A stretch of DNA of 64,000 nt from Enterobacter cloacae (GTDB lineage: Bacteria; Pseudomonadota; Gammaproteobacteria; Enterobacterales; Enterobacteriaceae), in the NCBI GenBank assembly GCA_014169315.1, contig AP022134.1, positions 62,001-126,000 of the forward strand, in the 5' to 3' direction. A program made the position numbers and the translations under genes. Each line of letters begins with the position of its first letter. Position 1 is the stretch's first letter. The notes under the pieces are model-generated. The model did not search any database and was not told where the DNA came from. It was given only the letters and a program-made list of their open reading frames with translations. Positions 1 through 8,248 of the stretch are shown here, piece by piece.

Positions 1-220
1 CCCGTTACCCTTTTCTTTAGTATAAAATGACTTTCGCCGACAACCGGAAGTGAATCATGTCAAATAAATGAAAAATCAGTAATTTATGTAGGCGGGGTGT
101 TTGGCTGATCAGGGCAGGGTGGTATAATAACGCTGGTGCTGGAGGCTTTTGCCCCAGCCAGCGGTAACACTGTTTGACTGTGGTAAAAGCAGAAAGCCCC
201 GAGTAATTTTTCAATTAACC
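1..220. other. Unassigned flank of IS150
   Basis: A 65-codon minus-strand frame (17-214) lies here, but I recognise no family and see no convincing ribosome site. The sequence breaks off at the IS150 left end and should continue after 1663, because the 3-bp acc is duplicated on both sides of the IS. Confidence 0.4.
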
Positions 221-267
221 TGTACTGCACCCATTTTGTTGGACGATGAAATGGAATAGTCCCTGAT

Positions 268-789
268 ATGTCAAAGCCAAAATACCCCTTCGAAAAGCGC
301 CTTGAAGTCGTGAATCACTACTTCACAACTGATGATGGTTACAGGATCATCTCTGCACGTTTTGGTGTGCCTCGAACCCAGGTCAGGACGTGGGTTGCCC
401 TCTATGAAAAACATGGAGAAAAAGGTTTAATTCCCAAACCTAAAGGCGTTAGTGCTGATCCAGAGTTGCGCATTAAGGTCGTGAAAGCCGTGACCGAGCA
501 GCAGATGTCCCTCAATCAGGCTGCTGCTCACTTTATGCTTGCTGGTAGTGGTTCTGTAGCCAAGTGGCTGAAAGTCTATGAGGAGCACGGAGAAGCTGGT
601 TTACGCGCACTCAAGATCGGCACCAAAAGAAACATTACAATGTCAGTTGATCCAGAAAAAGCGGCGTTAGCATTGGAGCTGTCGAAAGACCGACGTATTG
701 AGGATCTTGAAAGACAAGTTCGATTCCTTGAAATGCGGCTTACGTATCTAAAAAAGCTGAAAGCCTTAGCTCATCCCGCGAAAAAGTGA
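268..789 (+). CDS. insJ: IS150 OrfA (helix-turn-helix protein)
   Basis: The 173-aa protein matches IS150 OrfA along its length (starts MSKPKYPFEKRLEVV). It carries two helix-turn-helix segments that bind the IS ends and a C-terminal coiled coil. Near its 3' end the heptamer A AAA AAG (750-756) sits in the zero frame. This is the canonical slippery site for -1 frameshifting into insK, which makes the OrfAB transposase. OrfA alone normally represses or modulates transposition. Confidence 0.93.
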   Translation: MSKPKYPFEKRLEVVNHYFTTDDGYRIISARFGVPRTQVRTWVALYEKHGEKGLIPKPKGVSADPELRIKVVKAVTEQQMSLNQAAAHFMLAGSGSVAKWLKVYEEHGEAGLRALKIGTKRNITMSVDPEKAALALELSKDRRIEDLERQVRFLEMRLTYLKKLKALAHPAKK

Positions 790-1637
790 AAGTACTCAAC
801 GAGCTAAGGCAGTTTTACCCTCTTGATGAGCTTCTCAAGGCAGCGGAGATACCGCGCAGTACGTTTTATTACCATCTAAAGGCTCTCAGCAAGCCTGATA
901 AGTATGCGGATGTTAAAAAGCGTATTGGTGAGATTTATCACGAGAATAAAGGTCGTTACGGATACCGTAGGGTAACGTTGTCTCTCCATCGAGACGGGGA
1001 ACGGATTAACCATAAAGCCGTTCAGCGCCTGATGGGAACCCTCTCGCTTAAGGCAGCGATTAAGGTCAAACGATACAGCTCCTACAGAGGAGAGGTAGGG
1101 CAAACCGCCCCCAATGTTCTCCAAAGGGATTTCAAGGCTACACGGCCAAACGAGAAGTGGGTTACCGACGTTACTGAATTTGCAGTCAATGGGCGAAAGC
1201 TGTATTTGTCTCCAGTAATAGATCTCTTCAACAACGAAGTTATTTCTTACAGCCTGTCGGAAAGACCTGTGATGAACATGGTCGAGAATATGCTCGATCA
1301 GGCATTCAAAAAGCTTAAGCCTCACGAGCATCCTATTCTGCACTCTGACCAGGGATGGCAGTATCGTATGAGAAGGTATCAAAACATCCTTAAAGAACAA
1401 GGCATTACACAGAGCATGTCCAGAAAAGGCAATTGTCTGGATAATGCAGTCGTGGAATGTTTCTTTGGAACCTTAAAGTCGGAGTGTTTTTATCTTGACG
1501 AGTTCAGTAATATAAGCGAACTGAAGGATGCTGTTACGGAATATATTGACTACTACAACAGCAGAAGAATTAGCCTGAAATTAAAAGGTCTGAGTCCAAT
1601 TGAATATCGAACCCAGACCTATGTGCCTCGTGTTTAA
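786..1637 (+). CDS. insK: IS150 OrfB (DDE transposase)
   Basis: This 283-aa integrase-core domain overlaps insJ by 4 nt in the -1 frame. DDE residues are recognisable in [15 protein letters not shown] and [13 protein letters not shown], the last pair with the IS3-family spacing. It is normally expressed as a fusion with OrfA by frameshifting at 750-756. I see no internal stop or truncation. Confidence 0.93.
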   Translation: MKVLNELRQFYPLDELLKAAEIPRSTFYYHLKALSKPDKYADVKKRIGEIYHENKGRYGYRRVTLSLHRDGERINHKAVQRLMGTLSLKAAIKVKRYSSYRGEVGQTAPNVLQRDFKATRPNEKWVTDVTEFAVNGRKLYLSPVIDLFNNEVISYSLSERPVMNMVENMLDQAFKKLKPHEHPILHSDQGWQYRMRRYQNILKEQGITQSMSRKGNCLDNAVVECFFGTLKSECFYLDEFSNISELKDAVTEYIDYYNSRRISLKLKGLSPIEYRTQTYVPRV

Positions 1638-1751
1638 CTGTCCAACTTTTTGGGGTCAGTACAACCCGAGGCCCCTGTATGCTAGTCACATTCAGAGTAG
1701 CCTCTTGCCTGCTTAAATGCAAGGAGAAGAAGGCCATTGTTAACACCAAGC

Positions 1752-3264
1752 TGTAATGTCCCCTTTGAACCATTCTAAAATGTCCCCAGACAATTCTCTG
1801 GGGGATTTTTCATGATCAAAGAGACTGTTACGATGAGTCATAAGGAACTCGACCGACTTCACATTATTCAGGAGTCACTTAATCGCCATATTACTCAGGA
1901 ACAAGCTGCGGCACGCATTGGCATTTCTATTCGGCAGGTTAAACGTCTGGTGCAACGGTATAGAAATGAAGGGCCTTCTGGTCTAGTTTCCCGCCGACGT
2001 GGAAAGCGTCCCAATAATTCCTTTTCTACCGAATTCAGAGCAACAGTAATTTCACTCCTCAAAGGCCGCTACGCTGATTTTGGACCTACGCTTGCGTGCG
2101 AAAAATTGCGCGAGATACACGGCTTGTGTTTATCCATTGAAACTCTCAGGAAGTGGATGGTAGAGGAGGGCATATGGCGCGAACGTCGTCGTAAGTTTGC
2201 CCGAATTTATCAGCGCCGGATGCGGCGCCCATCCTACGGTGAACTCATCCAGATTGATGGCTCGCCTCATGACTGGTTTGAAGGTCGGGGCCCCAAATGC
2301 ACACTGATAGTCTTTATCGATGATGCTACCAGCGCTCTGATGGCGCTACGATTCGCTCCTGCAGAAACAACCCGGGCTTACATGGAAACCCTCCGGGGTT
2401 ACCTTAATGATCATGGCGTACCACTGGCTCTCTATTCTGACAGACACAGTATATTCAGAGTAAATAACCCGGAGCGGGAAGGAGAGTTGACTCAGTTCAC
2501 ACGTGCGATAAAGACACTGGGCATCGAGCCAATCCATGCCAACAGCCCGCAGGCAAAAGGGCGGGTAGAGCGTGCCAATCAGACACTGCAGGACAGGCTG
2601 GTCAAAGAAATGCGGCTTCAGGGTATCAGTGATATTGAAACAGCAAACGCATGGTTGCCGACCTTTATTGAAGCCTATAACAACCGGTTTGCTACGCCGC
2701 CTCGTATTGCTGATAACGCCCATCTTGATGTACACCATTCTGAAGAGGAACTGGGTTATATCTTCAGCCTCCAGGCGAAGCGCGTTCTCTCCAAAAATCT
2801 CACTTTCCAGTACAAAAGCAGTGCGTTTCAGATTCGCAGTGAAGGCCGGGGATATCGACTTCGGCATTCGGTTGTCACGGTATGCGAAAGCTTTAACGGT
2901 GAAATTAAGGTTCTGTATGATGGGAAAGCGTTGGGATGGGAAAAATATGTTGATGGCCCGGAGCCTATACCACTGGATGATGAAAAAAGTGTCCATGAAC
3001 GTGTGGATAATGCCCGTTTTGATTTACGCTCAAAATTCTACGTAAAACCTAAAGCTGACCATCCTTGGCTCACGCGCCGCACGCAAAGTAATCAGCAAGT
3101 GAAGCCCCCTAAATTACCCAGAAAGAAGGCTGATCCCGATAAAATGGACTGAAACCAGGCGTTATTCAGTTGAGTGCATATCCAGTCATAGGATAGATTC
3201 TTACGTAGCGTTTCTGGCGTGCATTTTCGGGTGGTTTGTTACTGTTTTTAACGGGGACACGTCA
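1752..3264 (+). mobile_element. ISNCY / IS1202-like element (ends tentative)
   Basis: A single transposase gene is bracketed by short related ends. tgtaatgtcccc starts at 1752 and the complement of tgacgtgtcccc ends at 3264. The repeat match is only partial and no target duplication was found, so the outer limits are uncertain. The transposase itself is unambiguous. Confidence 0.6.
1812..3152 (+). CDS. ISNCY-family transposase (integrase core)
   Basis: The 446-aa protein has an N-terminal helix-turn-helix (QEQAAARIGISIRQVKRL, about residues 30-48). A retroviral-type integrase core follows, with D in LIQIDGSPHDW, D in YSDRHSIF and E in GRVERANQTL. A C-terminal SH3-like segment (LRHSVVTV) ends the protein. 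This layout fits the IS1202 group of ISNCY. The ATG at 1812 follows a G-rich stretch (ctgggggatt), and ATG 1833 is an alternative start. The gene looks intact. Confidence 0.85.
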   Translation: MIKETVTMSHKELDRLHIIQESLNRHITQEQAAARIGISIRQVKRLVQRYRNEGPSGLVSRRRGKRPNNSFSTEFRATVISLLKGRYADFGPTLACEKLREIHGLCLSIETLRKWMVEEGIWRERRRKFARIYQRRMRRPSYGELIQIDGSPHDWFEGRGPKCTLIVFIDDATSALMALRFAPAETTRAYMETLRGYLNDHGVPLALYSDRHSIFRVNNPEREGELTQFTRAIKTLGIEPIHANSPQAKGRVERANQTLQDRLVKEMRLQGISDIETANAWLPTFIEAYNNRFATPPRIADNAHLDVHHSEEELGYIFSLQAKRVLSKNLTFQYKSSAFQIRSEGRGYRLRHSVVTVCESFNGEIKVLYDGKALGWEKYVDGPEPIPLDDEKSVHERVDNARFDLRSKFYVKPKADHPWLTRRTQSNQQVKPPKLPRKKADPDKMD

Positions 3265-3573
3265 GAAACGCGCTCAGGCCGTCTGAGCGGTACGCGTAAT
3301 GCGGCGTTATGGTAAATAGCCTATGCTAATGTCCGCTAAGAGCGAGATATAGTCATTCGTACCCTGAGAATTACACTTTGAAGTGATTCAGGGTATGCGC
3401 TTACTGGTTACGAATATTGAGCGAGAATCATGTGATGATCGCCGCTTTTCTTTCGAGCCAGTAGGTGCTCCACGTTCGCTAACGAATACTCAGGGCATGC
3501 AGATAAACTGCTGGCTATATTTCTTTCGAAGAGCGTGGAATGCATACCAATCCCCGATAAAAAGGAGTTGGTG
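3153..3573. other. Non-coding stretch between two IS elements
   Basis: No convincing gene. It contains a 13/14 inverted repeat (3208-3221 with 3258-3271) overlapping the presumed right end of the ISNCY element. It also has an inverted pair taccctga/tcagggta around 3360-3400. The latter part is probably the left non-coding end of the IS110-family element downstream. In the IS110 group that end encodes the bridge RNA, so a structured RNA may lie here. Confidence 0.4.
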
Positions 3574-4812
3574 ATGACTGTGACTAATCAATTTGCTGCG
3601 CACGTTGGTCTGGACTGGGCTGATAAAAAACACGATGTCTGTGTTCAGTTTAAAAACGGTGAACGCGTATTCGATGTGATTGAACATACAGCAGAAGCGC
3701 TTGATGCCTGGCTTACTGAGTTACACCAGAAAGTAAAAGGTAGAATCGCAATAGCTCTCGAACTGAAGAAGGGCCCCGTGGTATATGCTCTTCAAAAATA
3801 CCCCTTTATCACCGTTTTCCCCGTCCACGCATTGTCCCTGGCTCGTTATCGGCAAGCCTTCTCGCCCAGCGGCGCTAAAGATGATCCGCAGGATGCCGAG
3901 CTGGCATTAGAGTTAATGCTGCGTTACCCCCAGAAGATAAAAGCTATTGAACCCGACAATGCGGATATTCGCTTACTTCAGCAACTGGTTGAGCAACGTC
4001 GTCAGTTGGTTGAAGATAAACGACGCTTTGTGAACCGGATAATCAACACGCTTAAACAGTATTATCCTCAGCCACTGGAGTGGTTCTCACATCGGGGTAG
4101 CTTACTGTTGTGTGAGCTGATTATCCGGTGGCCCAGTCTGCAACAACTGAAACGAGCCAGACGCGACACGATCCGCAACTTTCTGAATGCCAAAGGTGGT
4201 CGCGCTATGGCCCTTACCGAGCAACGTGTTGCGAGTATTGATAATGCGATCCCATTGACTACAGACCCGAGTGTTATAGAGGCTAATGCTTTGATGGCAG
4301 CAGCACTGGCGACACAAATTAAAGTCGTGAGTGAAATCATCAAAACCTATGACGAACGAATCGAAACGCTGTTTGACACATTGCCAGATGCGGGGCTGTT
4401 CAAATCACTTCCGGGCATGGGACCGTGCATGGGCCCACGGATGCTTGCTGCACTTGGTGATAATCGTGACCGGTTTAACAGCGCTGAAGAAATTCAAAAC
4501 TACGCAGGTATAGCACCGGTGACCGAACGAAGCGGCCAAAAATCATGGGTTCACTGGCGATGGCAATGTGCCAAGTTCGTCAGGCAGACCTTTGTTGAAT
4601 GGGCTGCCAAGACGGTTAATTCATCATACTGGGCCAAACTGTATTATCAGGGCCTTAGAGAAAAGGGCAAATCTCATCAGTCTGCGATCCGGGCACTGGC
4701 GTTCAAATGGATAAGGATCATTTACCGCTGCTGGAAGGCCAGAACCTGTTATGACGAAGCGAAATATTTGCTGGCTCTCGAAGCGAGACACTCGCCCTTA
4801 CTGAAGCCATAA
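3574..4812 (+). CDS. IS110-family recombinase (DEDD transposase)
   Basis: The 412-aa protein has an N-terminal DEDD RuvC-like domain (HVGLDWADKKHDVCV; ALELKKGPVV; DDPQDAELAL). Its C-terminal transposase-20-type domain includes FKSLPGMGPCMGPRMLAALGD and the region with the catalytic serine (APVTERSG). The ATG at 3574 was chosen for the strong ribosome site aaaaaggag; an upstream in-frame ATG at 3535 has none. IS110 elements lack terminal repeats and I cannot fix the ends, but the long upstream spacer fits the IS110 rather than the IS1111 group. Confidence 0.88.
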   Translation: MTVTNQFAAHVGLDWADKKHDVCVQFKNGERVFDVIEHTAEALDAWLTELHQKVKGRIAIALELKKGPVVYALQKYPFITVFPVHALSLARYRQAFSPSGAKDDPQDAELALELMLRYPQKIKAIEPDNADIRLLQQLVEQRRQLVEDKRRFVNRIINTLKQYYPQPLEWFSHRGSLLLCELIIRWPSLQQLKRARRDTIRNFLNAKGGRAMALTEQRVASIDNAIPLTTDPSVIEANALMAAALATQIKVVSEIIKTYDERIETLFDTLPDAGLFKSLPGMGPCMGPRMLAALGDNRDRFNSAEEIQNYAGIAPVTERSGQKSWVHWRWQCAKFVRQTFVEWAAKTVNSSYWAKLYYQGLREKGKSHQSAIRALAFKWIRIIYRCWKARTCYDEAKYLLALEARHSPLLKP

Positions 4813-5243
4813 AAAGCTTGTCGAATGTCTCAGGGCGTGAAGCGGACATTGCAGACTGCCCAGTAGAAAAAGTGCTATCAGAATTATCTAAAGGAAGATC
4901 GTATTTACCATGTCTCATTCTAACTGTTTAATAAATTACAAAAATTAAAATTTCCATTTAATATCATCGCGTTAAGCAAGAGAATTAAACCTCTCATTTA
5001 ATTTATGATTCTTATTTAATTCATGAGTTGGTGTAAAAATAGGTTGCCGCACTATAGAAAGACACATATTTAAACCCAGCAGGAAATCATATTTGAAAGT
5101 AATGTGTTTAAGGGGCTGCGTAACAAGAACAGCAAGTAAACACATAGTAATAACAGTTACCATTCCCATTTCGCAAGTGGCCATATCAGAGGTGAACTAA
5201 TGCCTGCTGCAATTTTAAGAATTAAGGTTATCCTAATAATTCT
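4813..5243. other. Unassigned AT-rich segment left of IS26
   Basis: The AT-rich stretch is cut on the right by IS26. A 70-codon minus frame (4972-5184) starts with a hydrophobic stretch, but a CACCTC rather than a ribosome site precedes its ATG, so I do not call it. A plus-strand frame ending at about 4930 may be the 3' tail of a gene displaced by the IS110 element. Nothing is recognised. Confidence 0.3.
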
Positions 5244-6063
5244 GGCACTGTTGCAAAGTTAGCGATGAGGCAGCCTTTTGTCTTATTCAAAGGCCTTACA
5301 TTTCAAAAACTCTGCTTACCAGGCGCATTTCGCCCAGGGGATCACCATAATAAAATGCTGAGGCCTGGCCTTTGCGTAGTGCACGCATCACCTCAATACC
5401 TTTGATGGTGGCGTAAGCCGTCTTCATGGATTTAAATCCCAGCGTGGCGCCGATTATCCGTTTCAGTTTGCCATGATCGCATTCAATCACGTTGTTCCGG
5501 TACTTAATCTGTCGGTGTTCAACGTCAGACGGGCACCGGCCTTCGCGTTTGAGCAGAGCAAGCGCGCGACCATAGGCGGGCGCTTTATCCGTGTTGATGA
5601 ATCGCGGGATCTGCCACTTCTTCACGTTGTTGAGGATTTTACCCAGAAACCGGTATGCAGCTTTGCTGTTACGACGGGAGGAGAGATAAAAATCGACAGT
5701 GCGGCCCCGGCTGTCGACGGCCCGGTACAGATACGCCCAGCGGCCATTGACCTTCACGTAGGTTTCATCCATGTGCCACGGGCAAAGATCGGAAGGGTTA
5801 CGCCAGTACCAGCGCAGCCGTTTTTCCATTTCAGGCGCATAACGCTGAACCCAGCGGTAAATCGTGGAGTGATCGACATTCACTCCGCGTTCAGCCAGCA
5901 TCTCCTGCAGCTCACGGTAACTGATGCCGTATTTGCAGTACCAGCGTACGGCCCACAGAATGATGTCACGCTGAAAATGCCGGCCTTTGAATGGGTTCAT
6001 GTGCAGCTCCATCAGCAAAAGGGGATGATAAGTTTATCACCACCGACTATTTGCAACAGTGCC
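5244..6063 (-). mobile_element. IS26 copy 1
   Basis: Exactly 820 bp, with terminal repeats ggcactgttgcaaa at each end. Flanking octamers are ataattct (left) and tcctgacg (right), so there is no duplication of its own. The right octamer is the exact reverse complement of the octamer right of IS26 copy 2, the mark of an IS26-driven inversion. Confidence 0.97.
5296..6000 (-). CDS. tnpA: IS26 transposase
   Basis: The 234-aa IS6-family DDE transposase starts MNPFKGRHF at 6000; an upstream in-frame ATG gives a 240-aa frame. It has an N-terminal helix-turn-helix and catalytic D in WHMDETYVKV, D in FINTDKAPAY and E in NNVIECDHGKLK. The three IS26 copies in the window encode identical proteins. It catalyses replicative or conservative cointegrate formation and intramolecular deletions and inversions. 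Confidence 0.97.
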   Translation of the reverse strand: MNPFKGRHFQRDIILWAVRWYCKYGISYRELQEMLAERGVNVDHSTIYRWVQRYAPEMEKRLRWYWRNPSDLCPWHMDETYVKVNGRWAYLYRAVDSRGRTVDFYLSSRRNSKAAYRFLGKILNNVKKWQIPRFINTDKAPAYGRALALLKREGRCPSDVEHRQIKYRNNVIECDHGKLKRIIGATLGFKSMKTAYATIKGIEVMRALRKGQASAFYYGDPLGEMRLVSRVFEM

Positions 6064-6407
6064 TCCTGACGCACGGCGGGCAATTGCTGGAGCAACGCCG
6101 GCAGCCATTCCTGTACCGTCTCCCACACCACATCGAGGTTGATGTCGAAATAGCCGTGAGCCATGCGATTACGCATATTGCGCATGCTGCGCCACGGCAC
6201 GTCGGCATGCGCCTGGGTGAACTCGACGTAGCCATCCATCACCTTTGTGGCCGCCTCGCCGATGACGATCAGGCTCATGATGACGGCCTGCTGGGTGCGC
6301 TTGTCGGCCAAGAAGTCGTCCTTGGCCATCCCTTCCACGAAGCTGCGCGCATCGGTTGCGGCCTGCTGAATGTGGTCGAGGTAATCGGGCAGGCGGTTCT
6401 CGCTCAT
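6064..6407 (-). pseudogene. hepT: HepT-type toxin, 3' end displaced by IS26 inversion
   Basis: The HEPN/DUF86 protein carries the RX4HXY ribonuclease motif (RNRMAHGY) near residue 86. It overlaps the upstream mntA by 4 nt, the usual MntA/HepT arrangement, in which MntA oligo-AMPylates the tyrosine of the motif to silence HepT. After codon Q-E the frame runs into IS26 and stops at 6012 with a foreign tail. The native 3' end lies at 18412-18477, next to the other IS26. The motif is retained, so the hybrid might still be active. Confidence 0.85.
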
Positions 6408-6700
6408 ATCGGTTGCGCCTCCGCGAGCACCTTGGCCCGGAACTTCGGCGGCAGGTCGCCGGGAGTCAGCAGATCGACGTCAACGCCGAGCAGCGATTTC
6501 AGTTCTTCTTCCAAATCGCCCAAGTCCAACAACGTGGCACCGGGCAGCGCATCGACCAACAGGTCGAGGTCGCTGCCATCCCGGTCGGTGCCATGCAGCA
6601 CCGAGCCGAAGACGCGCGGGTTCGCGGCGCGAAAGCGGCCTACCGCTTCACGCACTGCGCTTCGCTTCATGTCAAGCACAACAGACGGTCGCATGCGCAT
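6404..6700 (-). CDS. mntA: MntA-type minimal nucleotidyltransferase antitoxin
   Basis: The 98-aa MNT-domain protein has the nucleotidyltransferase signature GSVLHG...DGSDLDLLVD, with two acidic residues for metal binding. In the family it AMPylates the HepT partner encoded immediately downstream. An ATG two codons in (6694) is an alternative start. The GC-rich base composition contrasts with the AT-rich plasmid backbone, pointing to arrival on a transposon. Confidence 0.85.
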   Translation of the reverse strand: MRMRPSVVLDMKRSAVREAVGRFRAANPRVFGSVLHGTDRDGSDLDLLVDALPGATLLDLGDLEEELKSLLGVDVDLLTPGDLPPKFRAKVLAEAQPI

Positions 6701-6797
6701 CCTTTCTTATCGAAACTCGTTGAGATGATATGCAATCAAGAATAGAATTTCAAGAACTATTTTCGAGAATCGCAATGCCTTGATTCCCGTGCCGCGC

Positions 6798-6822
6798 TGT
6801 CATTTTCAGAAGGTGACTGCAC
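6798..6822. repeat. Tn402/Tn5053-like 25-bp terminal repeat (remnant)
   Basis: The 25-mer starts tgtcattttcagaag and ends ctgcac, differing at two positions from the IRt at 48175. A second partial copy (gtcggctgcac) follows at 6835-6845, as in the paired TnpA-binding sites at Tn402 ends. The interior of the element would lie to the right but is cut at 6861 by a Tn21-type end. Confidence 0.7.
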
Positions 6823-6860
6823 GGAATATCAAGAGTCGGCTGCACAGTCTTTTCTGATCT

Positions 6861-6996
6861 GTGGTCGTCTCAGAAAACGGAATCTATGGTCACTCCCGTT
6901 TTTGCAACACCGATTTTGACGATAAGTTGGCTTGCTTGAATCTATCCGGCGTCTGAATGGGATTTTATTCCCGCGCCTCGATGAGTTCCGCGCCTG
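6861..6996. mobile_element. Half of a Tn21-type IR plus a 114-bp IS4321/IS5075 end fragment
   Basis: Positions 6861-6882 are the outer 22 nt of a 38-bp Tn21-family repeat, reading gtggtcg instead of ggggtcg. From 6883 the sequence is the end of an IS4321-type element, inserted at the same point as in the two complete copies here. It differs from those copies at two positions (gacgataag versus gacgacaag; cgcctcgat versus cgccttgat) and is cut by IS1. Confidence 0.85.
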
Positions 6997-7051
6997 GGTG
7001 ATGCTGCCAACTTACTGATTTAGTGTATGATGGTGTTTTTGAGGTGCTCCA

Positions 7052-7327
7052 GTGGCTTCTGTTTCTATCAGCTGTCCCTCCTGTTCAGCTACTGACGGGG
7101 TGGTGCGTAACGGCAAAAGCACTGCCGGACATCAGCGCTATCTCTGCTCTCACTGCCGTAAAACATGGCAACTGCAGTTCACTTACACCGCTTCTCAACC
7201 CGGTACGCACCAGAAAATCATTGATATGGCCATGAATGGCGTTGGATGCCGGGCAACCGCCCGCATTATGGGCGTTGGCCTCAACACGATTTTCCGCCAT
7301 TTAAAAAACTCAGGCCGCAGTCGGTAA
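7052..7327 (+). CDS. insA: IS1 InsA
   Basis: The 91-aa IS1 DNA-binding protein has a zinc-finger-like CPSC...CSHC pair and a helix-turn-helix. It represses IS1 and is the N-terminal half of the InsAB' transposase. That transposase is made by -1 frameshifting at AAAAAAC (7313-7319), which is present. Confidence 0.96.
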   Translation: MASVSISCPSCSATDGVVRNGKSTAGHQRYLCSHCRKTWQLQFTYTASQPGTHQKIIDMAMNGVGCRATARIMGVGLNTIFRHLKNSGRSR

Positions 7328-7749
7328 CCTCGCGCATACAGCCGGGCAGTGACGTCATCGTCTGCGCGGAAATGGACGAACAGTGGGGATACGTCGGGGC
7401 TAAATCGCGCCAGCGCTGGCTGTTTTACGCGTATGACAGGCTCCGGAAGACGGTTGTTGCGCACGTATTCGGTGAACGCACGATGGCGACGCTGGGGCGT
7501 CTTATGAGCCTGCTGTCACCCTTTGACGTGGTGATATGGATGACGGATGGCTGGCCGCTGTATGAATCCCGCCTGAAGGGAAAGCTGCACGTAATCAGCA
7601 AGCGATATACGCAGCGAATTGAGCGGCATAACCTGAATCTGAGGCAGCACCTGGCACGGCTGGGACGGAAGTCGCTGTCGTTCTCAAAATCGGTGGAGCT
7701 GCATGACAAAGTCATCGGGCATTATCTGAACATAAAACACTATCAATAA
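7246..7749 (+). CDS. insB: IS1 InsB (transposase C-terminal part)
   Basis: The 167-aa DDE catalytic part of IS1 transposase overlaps insA in the -1 frame. Acidic residues sit in CAEMDEQWG and WMTDGWPLY. It is functional only as the InsAB' fusion. Confidence 0.95.
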   Translation: MPGNRPHYGRWPQHDFPPFKKLRPQSVTSRIQPGSDVIVCAEMDEQWGYVGAKSRQRWLFYAYDRLRKTVVAHVFGERTMATLGRLMSLLSPFDVVIWMTDGWPLYESRLKGKLHVISKRYTQRIERHNLNLRQHLARLGRKSLSFSKSVELHDKVIGHYLNIKHYQ

Positions 7750-7764
7750 GTTGGAGTCATTACC

Positions 7765-8223
7765 CAACCTGTGAAATCCTATTCAACAACCCTTCTGGCA
7801 ACTGTAGCGCTACGAACTGATAACGAGCTGTTTGCGACTGCATTCTGGCTTGGTGATGGTGCGATAGGTGCATACAGCCCTTCCGGTAAAGTCAGGATAC
7901 TGGGAAATCCCGATAGCGGAGAATACGCAGGACAAACCCGTTTCCTTGACCAGAGCATTATCGCAGACCCCTCGTTTAGCGGCCGCATCAGCGTGGGTAA
8001 ATGGAATGATGTATCTCACTTGATCCTCATGACAGACGGCGTCTCAGACCCTCTGTTTGAGACGGATAATGGGCTTCGCAGTGACGAAAAATGGACCCGT
8101 CTCGTTGATGAGCTCAACCCTGTCCTTACAGACGCCAGTATTGCGCCTGAGAGGTTAGGCGACTGGCTTAACTTTTTCTCCACAGGGAACCATGATGACC
8201 GCACTATTGCGGTGTTGTGGTAA
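7765..8223 (+). pseudogene. PP2C-type phosphatase of a TerY-P module, 5' truncated by IS1
   Basis: The remaining ~150 aa keep the C-terminal PP2C motifs LGDGAIG, LMTDGVSDP and NHDDRTIAVLW, which carry metal-binding aspartates. The N-terminal part with the first metal site is missing because the gene starts at the IS1 edge. The frame opens with a GTG at 7771 that is probably not a native start. Such phosphatases pair with a kinase in tellurite-associated TerY-P clusters. A catalytically dead remnant is likely. Confidence 0.8.
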
Positions 8224-8248
8224 GGGATACGCTTTTTCGGTGATCAAT

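Larger units (their letters stand above)
221..1663 (+). mobile_element. IS150 (IS3 family, IS150 group), complete
   Basis: The element is 1443 bp, the known size of IS150. It is bounded by related 23-bp terminal inverted repeats at 221-243 and 1641-1663, both starting tgtactg when read inward. The 3 bp acc occurs at 218-220 and 1664-1666, a target duplication, so this copy arrived by simple transposition and is probably intact. Confidence 0.93.
6997..7764 (+). mobile_element. IS1
   Basis: Exactly 768 bp with the IS1 ends ggtgatgctgcc and ggagtcattacc. The nonamers on either side (ccgcgcctg and caacctgtg) differ. The left flank is an IS4321 fragment and the right flank is mid-gene in a phosphatase, so this IS1 borders an adjacent deletion. 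Confidence 0.96.

Noticed and set aside
2346..2996. 216-codon minus frame in the ISNCY element
   Set aside because: Antisense shadow of the transposase, with no recognisable domain.
4972..5184. 70-codon minus frame with a hydrophobic start, Hok-like at first glance
   Set aside because: Lacks the Hok/Gef C-terminal pattern, and the sequence before its ATG is an anti-ribosome-site motif.
5473..6069. Long plus-strand frame (198 codons) opposite the IS26 transposase, repeated antisense in each copy
   Set aside because: Shadow of the transposase gene; recurs only because IS26 does, with no ribosome site or family.
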